Notes under the pieces: generated by a model
Seen by the model: the letters and a program-made list of their open reading frames with translations, nothing else
Databases searched by the model: none
Told to the model about the DNA's origin: nothing
Assembly (NCBI GenBank): GCA_903632075.3
Contig: CAHIKZ030003468.1
Coordinates: forward strand, 1 to 64,000
Direction of reading: 5' to 3'
Origin: Acanthosepion pharaonis
Lineage: Eukaryota > Mollusca > Cephalopoda > Sepiida > Sepiidae
Length of the DNA stretch: 64,000 bases
Part shown: piece by piece, positions 54,385 to 63,850 of the stretch
How the letters are laid out: every line of letters begins with the position of its first letter
Numbering within the stretch: position 1 is the first letter of the stretch
Made by a program: the position numbers and the translations under genes

Positions 54385-54895
54385 TGGGATACTTCGATGT
54401 GATATAACGATTAACAAGCTTGTCTCAATCGATCAATTATGACTGAATTAATAGCAAGTTCGATCCTCACTGGGTGCACCATACTGCTAGCCTTGTACCA
54501 CATCTAAGCTACACTTAGAAAACCATTTTGGGCACTTGACGTGATGTTATGGGTAGCAAGCTTGTCTTGCTCGATCTGTTATGAGTAAATAGTGTGTTCG
54601 ACCCTCACTGAGTGCCCCATACTTCTGGTCTTGTGCCACACCTAAGCTTTGCTTAGAAATTCATTGGGCACCTTGATGCGATGTAAGGGTTAGCAAGCTT
54701 GTCTCAATAGATCAATTACAACTGAATAGTGAGTTTGATCCTCACTGGGTGCCCCGTACTCTTCTGACCTTGTGCCACATCCAAGCTATGGTTAGCAAAT
54801 CATTTTAGTTACTCAACGTGGCATAATGGTTAGCAAGATTGTCTCACTAGATCAGTTATGCCTTAATAGTGACTTTGATCCTCACTGGGTACCCC
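54385..54895 (+). repeat. Four tandem tRNA-like units, 136-145 bp period
   Basis: Units at 54385-54479, 54530-54618, 54666-54754 and 54806-54895 each have an A-box-like 'TGGCATAATGGTTAGCAAG' type block and a T-arm such as 'AGTGAGTTTGATCCTCACT' (stem GTGAG/CTCAC). In units 2 and 3 the ends pair as an acceptor stem (GGGCACC with GGTGCCC, one base off in unit 2). Each is about 90 nt, like a class II tRNA. The spacer 'CTTGTGCCACATCTAAGCT' is also repeated. Weak D-arms and insertions argue against true tRNA genes. This is a tandemly amplified tRNA-derived SINE or tRNA relic. Confidence 0.65.
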
Positions 54896-55014
54896 CATAC
54901 TTCAGGCCCTTGTGCCCCATCTAAGCAGAGCTGAGAAAATCACCATCCACACAAAGGCTGCAGTAATGTATGCATTTGCCAAATAAATGTGACCCAAGCC
55001 TTTCAGCTCCAGGA

Positions 55015-55545
55015 AGGTTTATAGACTTGAAAATACTTGTAATAGATAAGTCCTACCTGTACCTGTAATGACATTCACCCGGGGTGGGTTGAGCCGGCTC
55101 CAATATTTCATGGGAATTTGGAATTCACAAGCGGTCCCCAAACCCGCATGTATAGGCTTCAGATCAGTTCCCAGGAAACCGACAGCCCGACAACAGCCCA
55201 TGAGATTTGATTAAAGTGGTGAAGGTTTCGTGCAGGACCATCCACACTTTTTGAAGGGCCGATTACAGAGACCTGGTGCACTACGTGCCACAAGGTCCCC
55301 AAAAGACCCTCCGCAGATTTGGAATTCAGAGTTTTCCTTCCCCAAGACCATTTGCCATCCAATGCTATAGAAACCAGTCTGTCCTGCTATTTACCCATAG
55401 CTGGAGGGAGAAGAAGAGGATTCACACCTTTCCCAAAGGTATTAGCATATAAGTGAATGTAATGGATTCGACTTGAATTCGAACTCAGCTCTCCGATTCC
55501 TCAATCCAAGCCGCTATCCATTACTCCACCGTGCCTCCTAATAGC
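55015..55545 (-). repeat. Long tRNA-derived SINE, copy 1
   Basis: On minus it starts with a tRNA-like head (A-box 'TGGAGTAATGGATAGCGG', B-box-like 'GAGTTCGAATTC'). The body follows ('CTCCCTCCAGCTATGGGTAA', 'GGTCTCTGTAATCGGCCCTT', 'CAAAAAGTGTGGATGGTCCT') and it ends near 'GTATTTTCAAGTCTATAAAC'. Roughly 530 bases, long for a SINE. Copy 2 is at 60600-60995. Confidence 0.75.
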
Positions 55546-55612
55546 TAAGTACTGTGGTTACATCATATAAAAGGTGAATTCAATAGCTAACATTATAGTG
55601 TAATGACTCAGA
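55546..55612 (+). repeat. Left arm of a 1-kb-spaced inverted repeat
   Basis: 'GCTAAGTACTGTGGTTACAT', 'CATATAAAAGGTGAATTC' and 'AGCTAACATTATAGTGTAAT' recur inverted at about 56624-56690. The arms enclose repeat fragments and the non-LTR piece at 56015-56350. Confidence 0.75.
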
Positions 55613-55614
55613 AT

Positions 55615-56010
55615 TGGTTCAGCATCAGGGATGTGCAAATGTTTGGTGATGCCTGGGGCCAATTCCTTGATTCTATGACTCAAGTCGGGAGGCCAATAGG
55701 ACCCAGTACGAAGAAAAGTGAGAACGGGTGACATTTTAAATATGTAAAAACAGATGAAATATGAAATAAACACTTTATTCAATTTAAATATAAACAAAAT
55801 TCTTATTTCACTCTTTGATTGGATGACATTCCAATATAGACCCCTGGCTCTGCTCCCACTTGTTCACATGGTTGACTCATGTTCAGTATCGTTTTAATTT
55901 TCCTTTCAGAATGTGTCTCCCTATCTTCCTGATGAGCAAATGGAATAGCTTGTCTAACTTTATTAATTTAAGAATGGCTACACCTCTAGCGGTACGCGTT
56001 GGCTAAACAA
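55615..56010. other. No gene recognised
   Basis: The 79-codon minus frame at 55558-55797 shows no family features. Otherwise this is unclassified sequence. Confidence 0.4.
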
Positions 56011-56014
56011 GAAA

Positions 56015-56350
56015 CAGAGAACTGAAATGTGGTTCTACAGGAAGATACTAAGAATTCTATGGACAGAGTGAATAAACAAAGAGGAATTCCTGAAGAAAAT
56101 GGCAACAAAAAGAACACATAAGAAAGAAATAGCTGGAATTTAATGGACACATACTGAGGAAAGAGAGCTTGGAAAACTTAACTCTCACAAGGCATATTGA
56201 AAGCAAGAGAGTTTGAGGACAACAGCAAGCCTGATGAGTTTGAATAGAAGGAAGATCGGTATGTGGGAGGCTTAGTTAAAGGGAGAAAGACTACTGCGGA
56301 TCACAAGGGATAAGGAGTTGATTTGGGAGCTATGATTGTCCACGTCCCAA
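56015..56350 (+). pseudogene. Non-LTR ORF2 C-terminal remnant
   Basis: Across shifting frames: 'EMWFYRKILRILWTE', 'NKEEFLKKMATKRT', 'FNGHILRKESLENLTLTRHI', then a broken 'LLRITRDKELIW' terminus. These are the conserved blocks downstream of the RT domain in LINE-type ORF2 proteins of many invertebrates. At least two frameshifts and several stops. It gives the fullest version of the fragments at 37820, 43340, 44092 and 49811. Confidence 0.75.
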
Positions 56351-56433
56351 AGAAGAAATGGAGTCATTGTCTTTAGATGAATGCTCAAAATAATCTTTTG
56401 AGTAAAGTTCTGTGATCAACAAAAACATTTTTA

Positions 56434-56482
56434 ATATTCCCAAGTGGTCACCCATCTGATACTGACCAGATCATATTGAATC
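56434..56482 (-). repeat. 5S-derived fragment
   Basis: 'ATTCCCAAGTGGTCACCCAT' and 'GATACTGACCAGATCATATT' are antisense to the 5S 3' half. Truncated. Confidence 0.55.
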
Positions 56483-56623
56483 TTTTTAAAACCAACACAC
56501 TTCTTTCCCTAAAAAATATGTGTGCATCTTCCAAGATGAATGTAAGGCAACACCGAGGCTCAAGTAAGCTTGGACGGTCACCTACTTGGCTTGACTGATA
56601 GGGACGCAGATTTGTTTGTTAAG

Positions 56624-56745
56624 TCATTACACTATAATGTTAGCTATCTAATTCAGCCTTTTATATTATGTAACCTAAGTACTTAGCAGTTACAAGTATT
56701 TCCAAGACTATAAACCTTCCTGGAGCCGAGCCACAAGCTTAAACA
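56624..56745 (-). repeat. Right arm of inverted repeat, plus long-SINE tail
   Basis: 56624-56690 is the inverted counterpart of 55546-55612. It is followed by 'TTACAAGTATTTCCAAGACT' and 'ATAAACCTTCCTGGAGC', the terminal part of the long SINE in plus orientation. Confidence 0.65.
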
Positions 56746-56997
56746 TGCTCTGTTTGCTAGCAGCAGCAGCAGGAGCCTTTCTGCTCTTGACTAGTATGTC
56801 GTTGCCATACAAAAAAAATTGGACAAGTGATTAATGTAAAGAATACATGGCACTAGTATGTGAGGGATGTATAGTGAATGTTTTGTATGAAAATTACTTT
56901 TTTTTTCTTAGAAATTTCTTTCAAATATTAGGGCGAGTCGTCCAAGCTGAAGAATATGGTATATAGTTTGTAGATGATAAAATGTACTTTTTTATCC

Positions 56998-57085
56998 TCT
57001 ATTAATACACGGATCTTCATTTCTATTCTATCCTCTATTACTACACGGATCTCCATTTCTATTCTATCCTCTATTAATATACGGA
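56998..57085. repeat. Short outlier of the 36-bp array
   Basis: About two and a half units of 'CGGATCTCCATTTCTATTCT' plus 'ATCCTCTATTAATACA', the same unit as 57838-58325, about 750 bases away. Confidence 0.85.
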
Positions 57086-57119
57086 TGATTTTCTTATTGC
57101 AGGGAAATTTACGATAAAA

Positions 57120-57387
57120 ATGTATAAAAGTTTGACTAATTAACCTATATCTGGAGGGAGAAGAGGTGGCTTCATATCTTTCCCAAGAGTATTTGCACGT
57201 AATTGAATATAACAAAGCATGAATGGAATTGGAACTCAGCTCTCCGATTTCCAAATCTAAGCCACCATCCATTACACCAGCCACACATCCAAGCTTACAG
57301 TGTCTGTTAATCCCAAGTGGCTACCCATTGACCAGGTTCAACATTGCTTAACAAGAGAACTGGTGTTTACGTGATATGGCCATAAGC
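57120..57387 (-). repeat. Composite SINE: 5S head plus tRNA module, minus strand
   Basis: Read on minus: a 5S-like part ('ATGGCCATATCACGTAAACA', 'CTTGTTAAGCAATGTTGAAC', 'ATGGGTAGCCACTTGGGATT'), a short join, then a tRNA-like head (A-box 'CTGGTGTAATGGATGGTGGC', B-box-like 'GAGTTCCAATTCC') and SINE body to about 57120. Same module order as 38870-39250. Confidence 0.7.
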
Positions 57388-57399
57388 CCCATTATTGAT

Positions 57400-57835
57400 A
57401 GTCTGTCAATAAATGCTGAATGTTTTCTTGTAAGGAAATGGCTAAAATTGCCATTACTGTTTCATGATGCTATTTTAATGCACTTTTTATGGACGACTGG
57501 TATTTTTTTTGTTTGTTTTTAACTATAATATTAAAATGGAGCTGTACCTTTTATTGCCTTTAAACGTGATTATGAAATGAGCTTTGAAGTAGGAGTCCAT
57601 AAAAAGAAACAGATTAAAAACATTTGGATATGCCTGAATATAAAAATGGGTTTTGTGATGTGTTATGTTAAAATCAGTTTCAGAAAAAAAACAAAAAAAA
57701 CACAATCTTTTTGTGTTATATAGGGATAAAGATTGAACAAAGACTGCTAGAGAACAAATACAGGCGATTCCATTATTGAATTAAGTAAACCATGTGACCA
57801 TAGAGGAAACGCATAAGTAGAAAATTGCATGATGT
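57400..57835. other. No gene; inverted tRNA-like repeat at the right
   Basis: 57730-57820 is the inverted counterpart of the tRNA-like repeat at 14596-14700 ('ACCATGTGACCATAGAGGAA' on plus). The rest is unclassified. Confidence 0.45.
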
Positions 57836-57837
57836 CT

Positions 57838-58325
57838 AAATGATCTCCATTTCTAGTCTATCCTCTATTACTATACGGATCTCCATTTCTATTCTATCCT
57901 CTATTACTATACGGATCTCCATTTCTATTCTATCCTCTATTACCATACGGATCTCCATTTCTATTCTATCCTCTATTACCATACGGATCTCCATTTCTAT
58001 TCTATCATCTATTACTATACGGATCTCCATTTCTATTCTATCCTCTATTACTATACGGATCTCCATTTCTATTCTATCCTCTATTACTATACGGATCTCC
58101 ATTTCTATTCTATCCTCTATTACTATACGGATCTCCATTTCTACTCTATCCCCTATTACTATATGGATCACCATTTCTATTCTATCCTCTATTACTATAC
58201 GGATCTCCATTTCTATTCTATCCTCTATTACTATATGGATCTCCATTTCTATTCTATCCTCTATTTCTATTCTATCCTCTATTACTATACGGATCTCCAT
58301 TTCTATTCTATCCTCTATTATTTTA
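57838..58325. repeat. Tandem array, 36-bp unit, about 13 copies
   Basis: Unit: 'CTCCATTTCTATTCTATC' plus 'CTCTATTACTATACGGAT'. As 36 is a multiple of three, both strands are open: plus 179 codons (ITIRISISILSS repeats), minus 154 codons (EMEIRIVIEDRI repeats). Perfect periodicity and lack of any non-repeat domain point to a minisatellite, not a gene. Confidence 0.9.
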
Positions 58326-58564
58326 TATAGGATACTTCATTTCTACATTCTATCCCACCAATTACTATATGATTCTTAAATGACCATTCTGAAACTCTAT
58401 CCTCTATTTCTATAAGTGTGTCCATTTCATCACAAAACTTTTGTGTTTTTCTATTTCAAAAGAAAAATTTTTTAAAGTGTGGAGAAATTATTGAGAGAAA
58501 AGTAGGATTTAAAAAATAAATTGTTTTTGTTTTGTTTGATGAGAGATTTGTCATTATCAATAAA

Positions 58565-60060
58565 AATGATGAGTTATTTCTGTTTTACACCATGATGATA
58601 GTTTTGTCTATGCATATGTATGATGGTTTTTCATTCTCATTTTGTCATTTATGATAATGGTGGTTTTATCATTGCTCATGATGATGATGGTTATAACTGA
58701 TTGCTCATAATGATGAAGTCATTCGTTGGCATTATCAAAATGATGATGGCAATGGATGTGTTGATGATGGTTTATCATTGCTCATGATGATGATGGTTTT
58801 ATCATTTTATATGATGATTTTTTATCTTCTATAATGATGGTTTTATCATTGCTCAAAATGATGATGGTTTTAAGTGATGATGAAAATCATTGCTCATGAT
58901 GATGATGGTTTCATCAGCAATGATGATAAATCAAATAATGATTGGTTTTTTTTGATGATGATGGTTTTATCATTGCAGATGATGATGGTTTTATCATTTA
59001 TTATGATGGTTTCATCATTTCAATTATGATGATTATGGTTTTATGGTTTTTCATCATTGCTCATGATGATGATGGTTTTATCATTGCTCATGATGATGAT
59101 GGTTTTTCATTGTTTTATCATTGCTGATAATGATTTTGTTTTATCATTGCTCATTATGATGATGATTTGGTGGTTTTATGATGATGGTTTTGCTCATTAT
59201 GATGATGGTTTTATCATTGCTCATAATGATGATGGTTTTATCATTGCTCATGATGATGATGGTTTATTTGCTCATGATGATGATGGTTTTCATCATTGCT
59301 TATAATGATGATGGTTTCATCATTGCTCATGATGATGATGGTTTTATCATTGCTCATAATGATGATGGTTTTATCATTGCTCATGATGATGATGGTTTTA
59401 TCATTGCTCATTATGATGATGGTTTCATCATTGCTCATGATGATGATGGTTTTTCATTCATGATGGTTTTATCATTGCATGATGATGATGGTTTTATCAT
59501 TGCTCATTATGATGATGGTTTTATCATTGCTCATGATGATGATGGTTTTATCATTGCTCATGATGATGATGGTTTTATCATTGCTCATGATGATGATGGT
59601 TTTATCATTGCTCATTATGATGATGGTTTTATCATTGCTCATGATGATGATGGTCATTATGATGATGGTTTTATCATTGCTGATGATGATGGTTTTTATC
59701 ATTGCTCATAATGATGATGGATTGATGATGATGATGGTTTTATCATTGCTCATGATGATGATGGTTTTATCATTGCTCATGATGATGATGGTTTTATCAT
59801 TGCTCATGATGATGATGGTTTTATCATTGCTCATGATGATGATGGTTTTATCATTGCTCATGATGATGATGGTTTCATCATTGCTTATAATGATGATGGT
59901 TTTATCATTGCTCATGATGATGATGGTTTTATCATTGCTCATGATGATGGTTTTATCATTGCTCATGATGATGATGGTTTTATCATTGCTCATGATGATG
60001 ATGGTTTCATCATTGCTCATGATGATGATGGTTTTATCATTGCTCATGATGATGAATTAT
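58565..60060. repeat. Tandem array, 24-bp unit, about 60 copies
   Basis: Unit: 'ATGATGATGGTTTTATCATTGCTC' in shortened form (ATGATGATGG, TTTTATCATT, GCTC), degenerate in the left half and nearly perfect from about 59300. With 24 a multiple of three, long frames appear on both strands (201 and 177 codons on plus, 113 on minus). 'GATGATAAT...ATTATCATC'-type self-complementarity allows hairpins. Confidence 0.92.
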
Positions 60061-60069
60061 TGTCACTGC

Positions 60070-60570
60070 TCCTCATTATCATGATAATGCTTTTGAAAAA
60101 ACAAATTTAAATTTTTCATTCACTAAAATAACTTTTTATTCCATCTCCTAAAATTTGACGTCATCTTTTCCCTGAAAACATAATAAATGCCAAAATTTTT
60201 TCAACATTCTACATATTAATTTTTTCAATATGAAATTAACTGAATTCTATTTTAGCTTCTTGTGAAGCTGCAGATTAAAAGAAAAAAATCCTACCGATCT
60301 TTAAGATACGCAATGAATGGTATCTGATTTGAGCAAGTCATTATGCTTGATTTGCCTAATATTAAATGAATTGTCAGGGGTTCTTGATTAGGCTGGTTCA
60401 AATCAGGGGAAGAAATCTTCATTGATATTGATTAAATAACCCGAATATCAAGGAATTGCATTCTGTCCCATATATCGTTAATATTTCCTGAAATATATAT
60501 TCATCACAATATGACTTGTCTTTCATGTAGGAAAAGATAAGGACCTTCCATTTTTAAGCAATATTACTAG
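60070..60570. other. No gene recognised
   Basis: AT-rich sequence without coding or RNA features. Confidence 0.5.
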
Positions 60571-60599
60571 TTCATATATATGGGGGACTCTCCAGTCAT

Positions 60600-60995
60600 A
60601 TTCAACGTATGAGGGTCATGCAGCTCAGTTCCTAGGAACCGACAGCCAAATACCAGCACATATGATTTGATTATAGTGGTGAAGGCTTCGTGCAAAACCA
60701 ACCACACTTTTTGAAGGGCCAAATACAGACACCTGGTACACTATATGCCATAAGGTTCTCAAATGACCATCCGCAGGTTTTGAATTCAGAGTTTTCCTTC
60801 TTCTAGACCAGTTGCCATCCAAGGCTATAGAACCCAGTCTGTCCTGCTATTTACCCATAGATGGAGGGAGAAGAAAAGGATTAATACTTTTCCCATGGGG
60901 ATTAGCACATCAGTAAATGTAATGGATTCGACTTGAATTCGAACTCAGCTCTCCGATTCCTCAATCTGAGCTGCTATCCATTACCCCACCATGCC
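60600..60995 (-). repeat. Long tRNA-derived SINE, copy 2
   Basis: Homologous to 55140-55545 over its full length, same orientation. Head on minus at about 60905-60995 ('GGGGTAATGGATAGCAGC', 'GAGTTCGAATTC'), body through 'GAAGGCTTCGTGCAAAACC' (plus). The 3' end stops near 60600 while copy 1 continues another 120 bases. Confidence 0.75.
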
Positions 60996-61013
60996 TCCTC
61001 CTCCTCTTTCTCT

Positions 61014-61042
61014 CTATATATATATATATGCTCATGATGATG

Positions 61043-61086
<44 letters not shown>
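61014..61086. repeat. (TA)n tract containing a piece of the 24-bp array
   Basis: TA runs at 61014-61029 and 61044-61086 are split by 'GCTCATGATGATGA' (61030-61043), the exact core of the 24-bp array unit that ends about 970 bases to the left. Confidence 0.85.
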
Positions 61087-61088
<2 letters not shown>

Positions 61089-61329
61089 TGATATATAACG
61101 TACATATAAGTTTTATATCAAAATAAAATTCTTTTCGTTTTTCATTCAAAATACTCAAATTTTAGAATACGTTTTCACAACATCGCCCACGGGACGATAT
61201 ACGTGATCATATTTAAACGGAACGCTGATCTTATAAAAGATTTCAGTTATCTGTTTGGATTGGTATTGCTTTTATGTCCATCATCTTTTTCATGTTGAAT
61301 TGTATATGGTTTATGTTAATTATGTTTTA

Positions 61330-61400
61330 TGAATATGTCCTGAAGATGGTCTATTAAACCGAAACGTCTGATGTTGACATTAAACATTAAAACAGCATAA
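61330..61400 (+). repeat. Transposon-end motif with stem and CGAAACG
   Basis: 'CCTGAAGATGGTCTATTAAA' then 'CCGAAACGTCTGATG' has a GGT/ACC stem followed by GAAACG, a layout common at ends of many invertebrate elements and loosely hammerhead-like (CTGAAGA in place of CTGATGA). No ORF. Confidence 0.35.
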
Positions 61401-61446
61401 TCACATATTAGGATTTTTGTTTGTTTTTAGTAGTATATTTTTTCAT

Positions 61447-61481
61447 ATATATATATATATATATGTATATATGAAGAAAAT

Positions 61482-61518
<37 letters not shown>
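61447..61518. repeat. (TA)n microsatellites
   Basis: Two TA tracts (61447-61468 and 61484-61518) around 'GAAGAAAATAAA'. Confidence 0.9.
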
Positions 61519-61523
<5 letters not shown>

Positions 61524-61854
61524 CAGCAGCCTAACCTAGCCTATATAAGCAGAAGGATCTTTGTGTTTGTTCAGGGGAAAATGTGTAAAAAATTTTTGAT
61601 TTTATACTCATTTGGAACCTTTTATGATATGGTTTTAATCATACATTTGTTTACAATTAAAATCTATTTTAATCAGGTTTCATTGTTGCGAATTTGAACT
61701 GACTCACAACATAGAAAAAGGTGAGATGTTTTGAAACATAAAAATGTAAAATATTTTTATTTTCATGTTCTTACAACTAAATTTTCCTCGGCATGTACGA
61801 ATGTTAAAATCCTTGCATTTAGATCAAAAGAAATGTGGGATGTAAGTATGAAAA

Positions 61855-62095
61855 AGAGAGGCAAGGAGGAAAGCGTAAGTGTCATGTAGCTTGGTGAGGA
61901 AGAGTGTAAGTATCACATAGCTTGGTGAGAAAGATGGGTGAATGTCACATAGCTTGGTGAGGAAGAGTGTAAATGCCCATAGTTTGGTGAGGAAGAGTGT
62001 GCATGTCATGTAGCTCAGTGAGGAAGAGTGCAAGTGTCACGTAACTTGGTAAGGGAAAGTGCAAGTGTCACATAGCTAAGTGAGAAAGATGGGTG
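61855..62095. repeat. Tandem array, about 31-bp unit, about 8 copies
   Basis: Unit: 'TTGGTGAGGAAGAGTGTAAG' plus 'TGTCACATAGC', degenerate. The 69-codon minus frame is an array artefact. Confidence 0.85.
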
Positions 62096-62186
62096 AATGA
62101 GTAAGAGAATTTCTGTTAAGCCTGGGTGCCACGAACTAATGTCATATGTTGCCCCCCTCCTCCTTATTGATTTTGTTTGTCTAGAG

Positions 62187-62992
62187 CAGCATTTCTCAAC
62201 CTTTTTACCCTTGCATAACCCTTAAAATAAGTTAAATGTCTCAAGGAACCCCCTGCGCAAAAACAAAATTATATACCATATCTTTCTCATTTTTATTTCA
62301 TCGTAGTTCACATTGTAAATATCATAGTATGTATTTTTGAATAACCAGTTTAAGGAAAAATTAATACTTTCTCAAATTTTTCAGTAACGCTAAATAAAAT
62401 TCATACTGATTATTTACAATACTTCATCAGGAAGTTTTCTTTCACACAAATAAAATCTAAACTGAAACGTAAAAAATAAACATAAGTAACCAATATCATC
62501 TACCTATAATATAAATGTAAACAAAACAAAAACATAATTGCCACATCATTTTTTTTAAAAGTTTTTTTATCCTTTACAGGCAACGTTTAAAAGACATAAG
62601 GTAAATCAAGGCAAAATATCCCGTGAAACAATAAATAAGCTAAGAAAATGTTACTTTCAGAGCCATTTGATAAAGTGAAATAATCTCTAATGTGAAACCT
62701 GTGCCTGTATTTTGCTACAGAAATCCTTAATTCAAGGTCGAACTTTAGATAAACACACACGAATTTCATTCTCAATTGAGAGGAGACAAGTTCTGTCTTT
62801 GCTCTTGATACTTGTTAAATAAAAAAAATGCTTGCTCACACATGACCAAGAATATATTGTGTGCGTTTAGTAATATTACGCATATGAAATTAAATAAAAA
62901 GAGCATTAGCTTATCTCACCTGTTCTTGCGGAACGCTTGGGGACCTTTTGTGGAAACTTAGGGTCCCAGGGAACCCCGGTTGAGAAACGCTG
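62187..62992 (-). mobile_element. hAT transposon, internally deleted, with 8-bp target duplication
   Basis: Ends 'CAGCATTTCTCAACC' (62187) and 'GGTTGAGAAACGCTG' (to 62992) are imperfect 15-base inverted repeats. Both flanks carry GTCTAGAG (62179-62186 and 62993-63000), an exact 8-bp duplication diagnostic of hAT. At 806 bp it is too short for a full transposase gene but keeps the C-terminal coding part on minus (next entry). Subterminal 'GGAACCCC' words near both ends are typical of this group. Confidence 0.9.
62687..62842 (-). pseudogene. hAT transposase C-terminal remnant
   Basis: Minus frame: 'LTSIKSKDRTCLLSIENEIR' then 'VCLSKVRP', a stop, 'IKDFCSKIQAQVSH' and a final stop at 62687-62689. 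This is the conserved C-terminal dimerisation block and ending of ZBED5-like hAT transposases. One internal stop; the catalytic and DNA-binding parts are deleted. The other minus frame here (62 codons, 62587-62775) is a shadow. Confidence 0.75.
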
Positions 62993-63212
62993 GTCTAGAG
63001 ACTTAAATACTCTTCTATTGTTGGTGGGAATGCAACCCATTGGTCGACAAAAGATAAATATTTATTTTCAAAGGATTCATCCATTAGCCAGAAAGATGCA
63101 CAGATCCTCTGACTCAGAAAACTTTTTTTGTCATTTGATGACTGACTGTCTTGGGCTTTGTTTCCATCTTTGCTCCATATATATAAAGAGAGAGACGCTC
63201 ATTTACACATAC

Positions 63213-63215
<3 letters not shown>

Positions 63216-63255
<40 letters not shown>
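63216..63255. repeat. (TA)n microsatellite
   Basis: Pure TA tract of about 40 bases. The I/Y-rich frames across it are artefacts. Confidence 0.9.
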
Positions 63256-63258
<3 letters not shown>

Positions 63259-63439
63259 TGTTATGTCAAACTTTTTGTTGAGAATGTGGGTCATTCCGTG
63301 TGGTGGACCTAAGATGGAAAAAAAAGACAAGCATGCTGTCTATTCTTCTTTTTGCATCATCTTAGCTGAGGTGGAAGTGACGTAAATCATTAATGATTAG
63401 GCACTTGTAATTCCAAGATCAGCAGTGGCAGTTATTTAA

Positions 63440-63850
63440 TGTGTTCATTTGTTGTGTGCTTGGCGAATTTTTTGCTTCAGGATCGCCTGCTGGAATAGTA
63501 CTGTTTCGGTAGGGTCACTTGCACAAACAAGTATAATGTTGCAAGACCCGAAACTTGTCATGACATCACTGGCAAGGTGATCCTGTGCACTTGTTGGACT
63601 GTTTTCATAACAAATAGATTGTGTATTTAGGCAGCAATCCCTCATTTATACATGTTTCATTAAAAATGACAGACAAGGTACTGCGATTAAGATTTTATCT
63701 AATTTTTCTTGTGTTCAAACAAATGTTTCTTTTCTAGACGCAGAGTGTGTAGAAACTCTCCAAATGTTCTGTAATTTCAAATGCTTTCAGCCATTATCAA
63801 GTATGATTTTATTTTTTCCTTTAACTGGATGTATGGGTTGTGTGTATGTA
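63440..63850 (-). other. Weak coding-like stretch and repeat I
   Basis: The 66-codon minus frame at 63445-63645 has ordinary composition ('SAQDHLASDVMTSFGSCNII') but no splice sites or family that I recognise. 63668-63850 shares words with 14940-14990 and 16015-16090 ('TGACAGACAAGGTACTGCGA', 'CTCTCCAAATGTTCTGTAA'), so the region is probably old transposon sequence. Confidence 0.25.

Noticed and set aside
54385..54895. Four functional tRNA genes
   Set aside because: Insertions between acceptor and D-arm, no clear anticodon stem, and substitutions in conserved positions; only units 2 and 3 pair well at the ends.
56015..56350. Host gene exon
   Set aside because: The blocks match the C-terminal part of LINE-type ORF2 proteins and contain frameshifts and stops.
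57838..58325. CRISPR array
   Set aside because: No unique spacers between repeats; the sequence is eukaryotic and the units are directly abutting.
57838..58379. 179-codon plus frame and 154-codon minus frame as genes
   Set aside because: Both come from the same 36-bp repeat; a real gene would not be open on both strands with the same periodicity.
58565..60060. Long open frames (up to 201 codons) as a histidine/aspartate- or leucine/methionine-rich protein gene
   Set aside because: They are direct translations of a 24-bp tandem repeat, open on both strands and in overlapping frames, with no non-repeat domain, promoter or splice context.
61330..61400. Active hammerhead ribozyme
   Set aside because: The core reads CTGAAGA instead of CTGATGA and stems I and III cannot be built convincingly.
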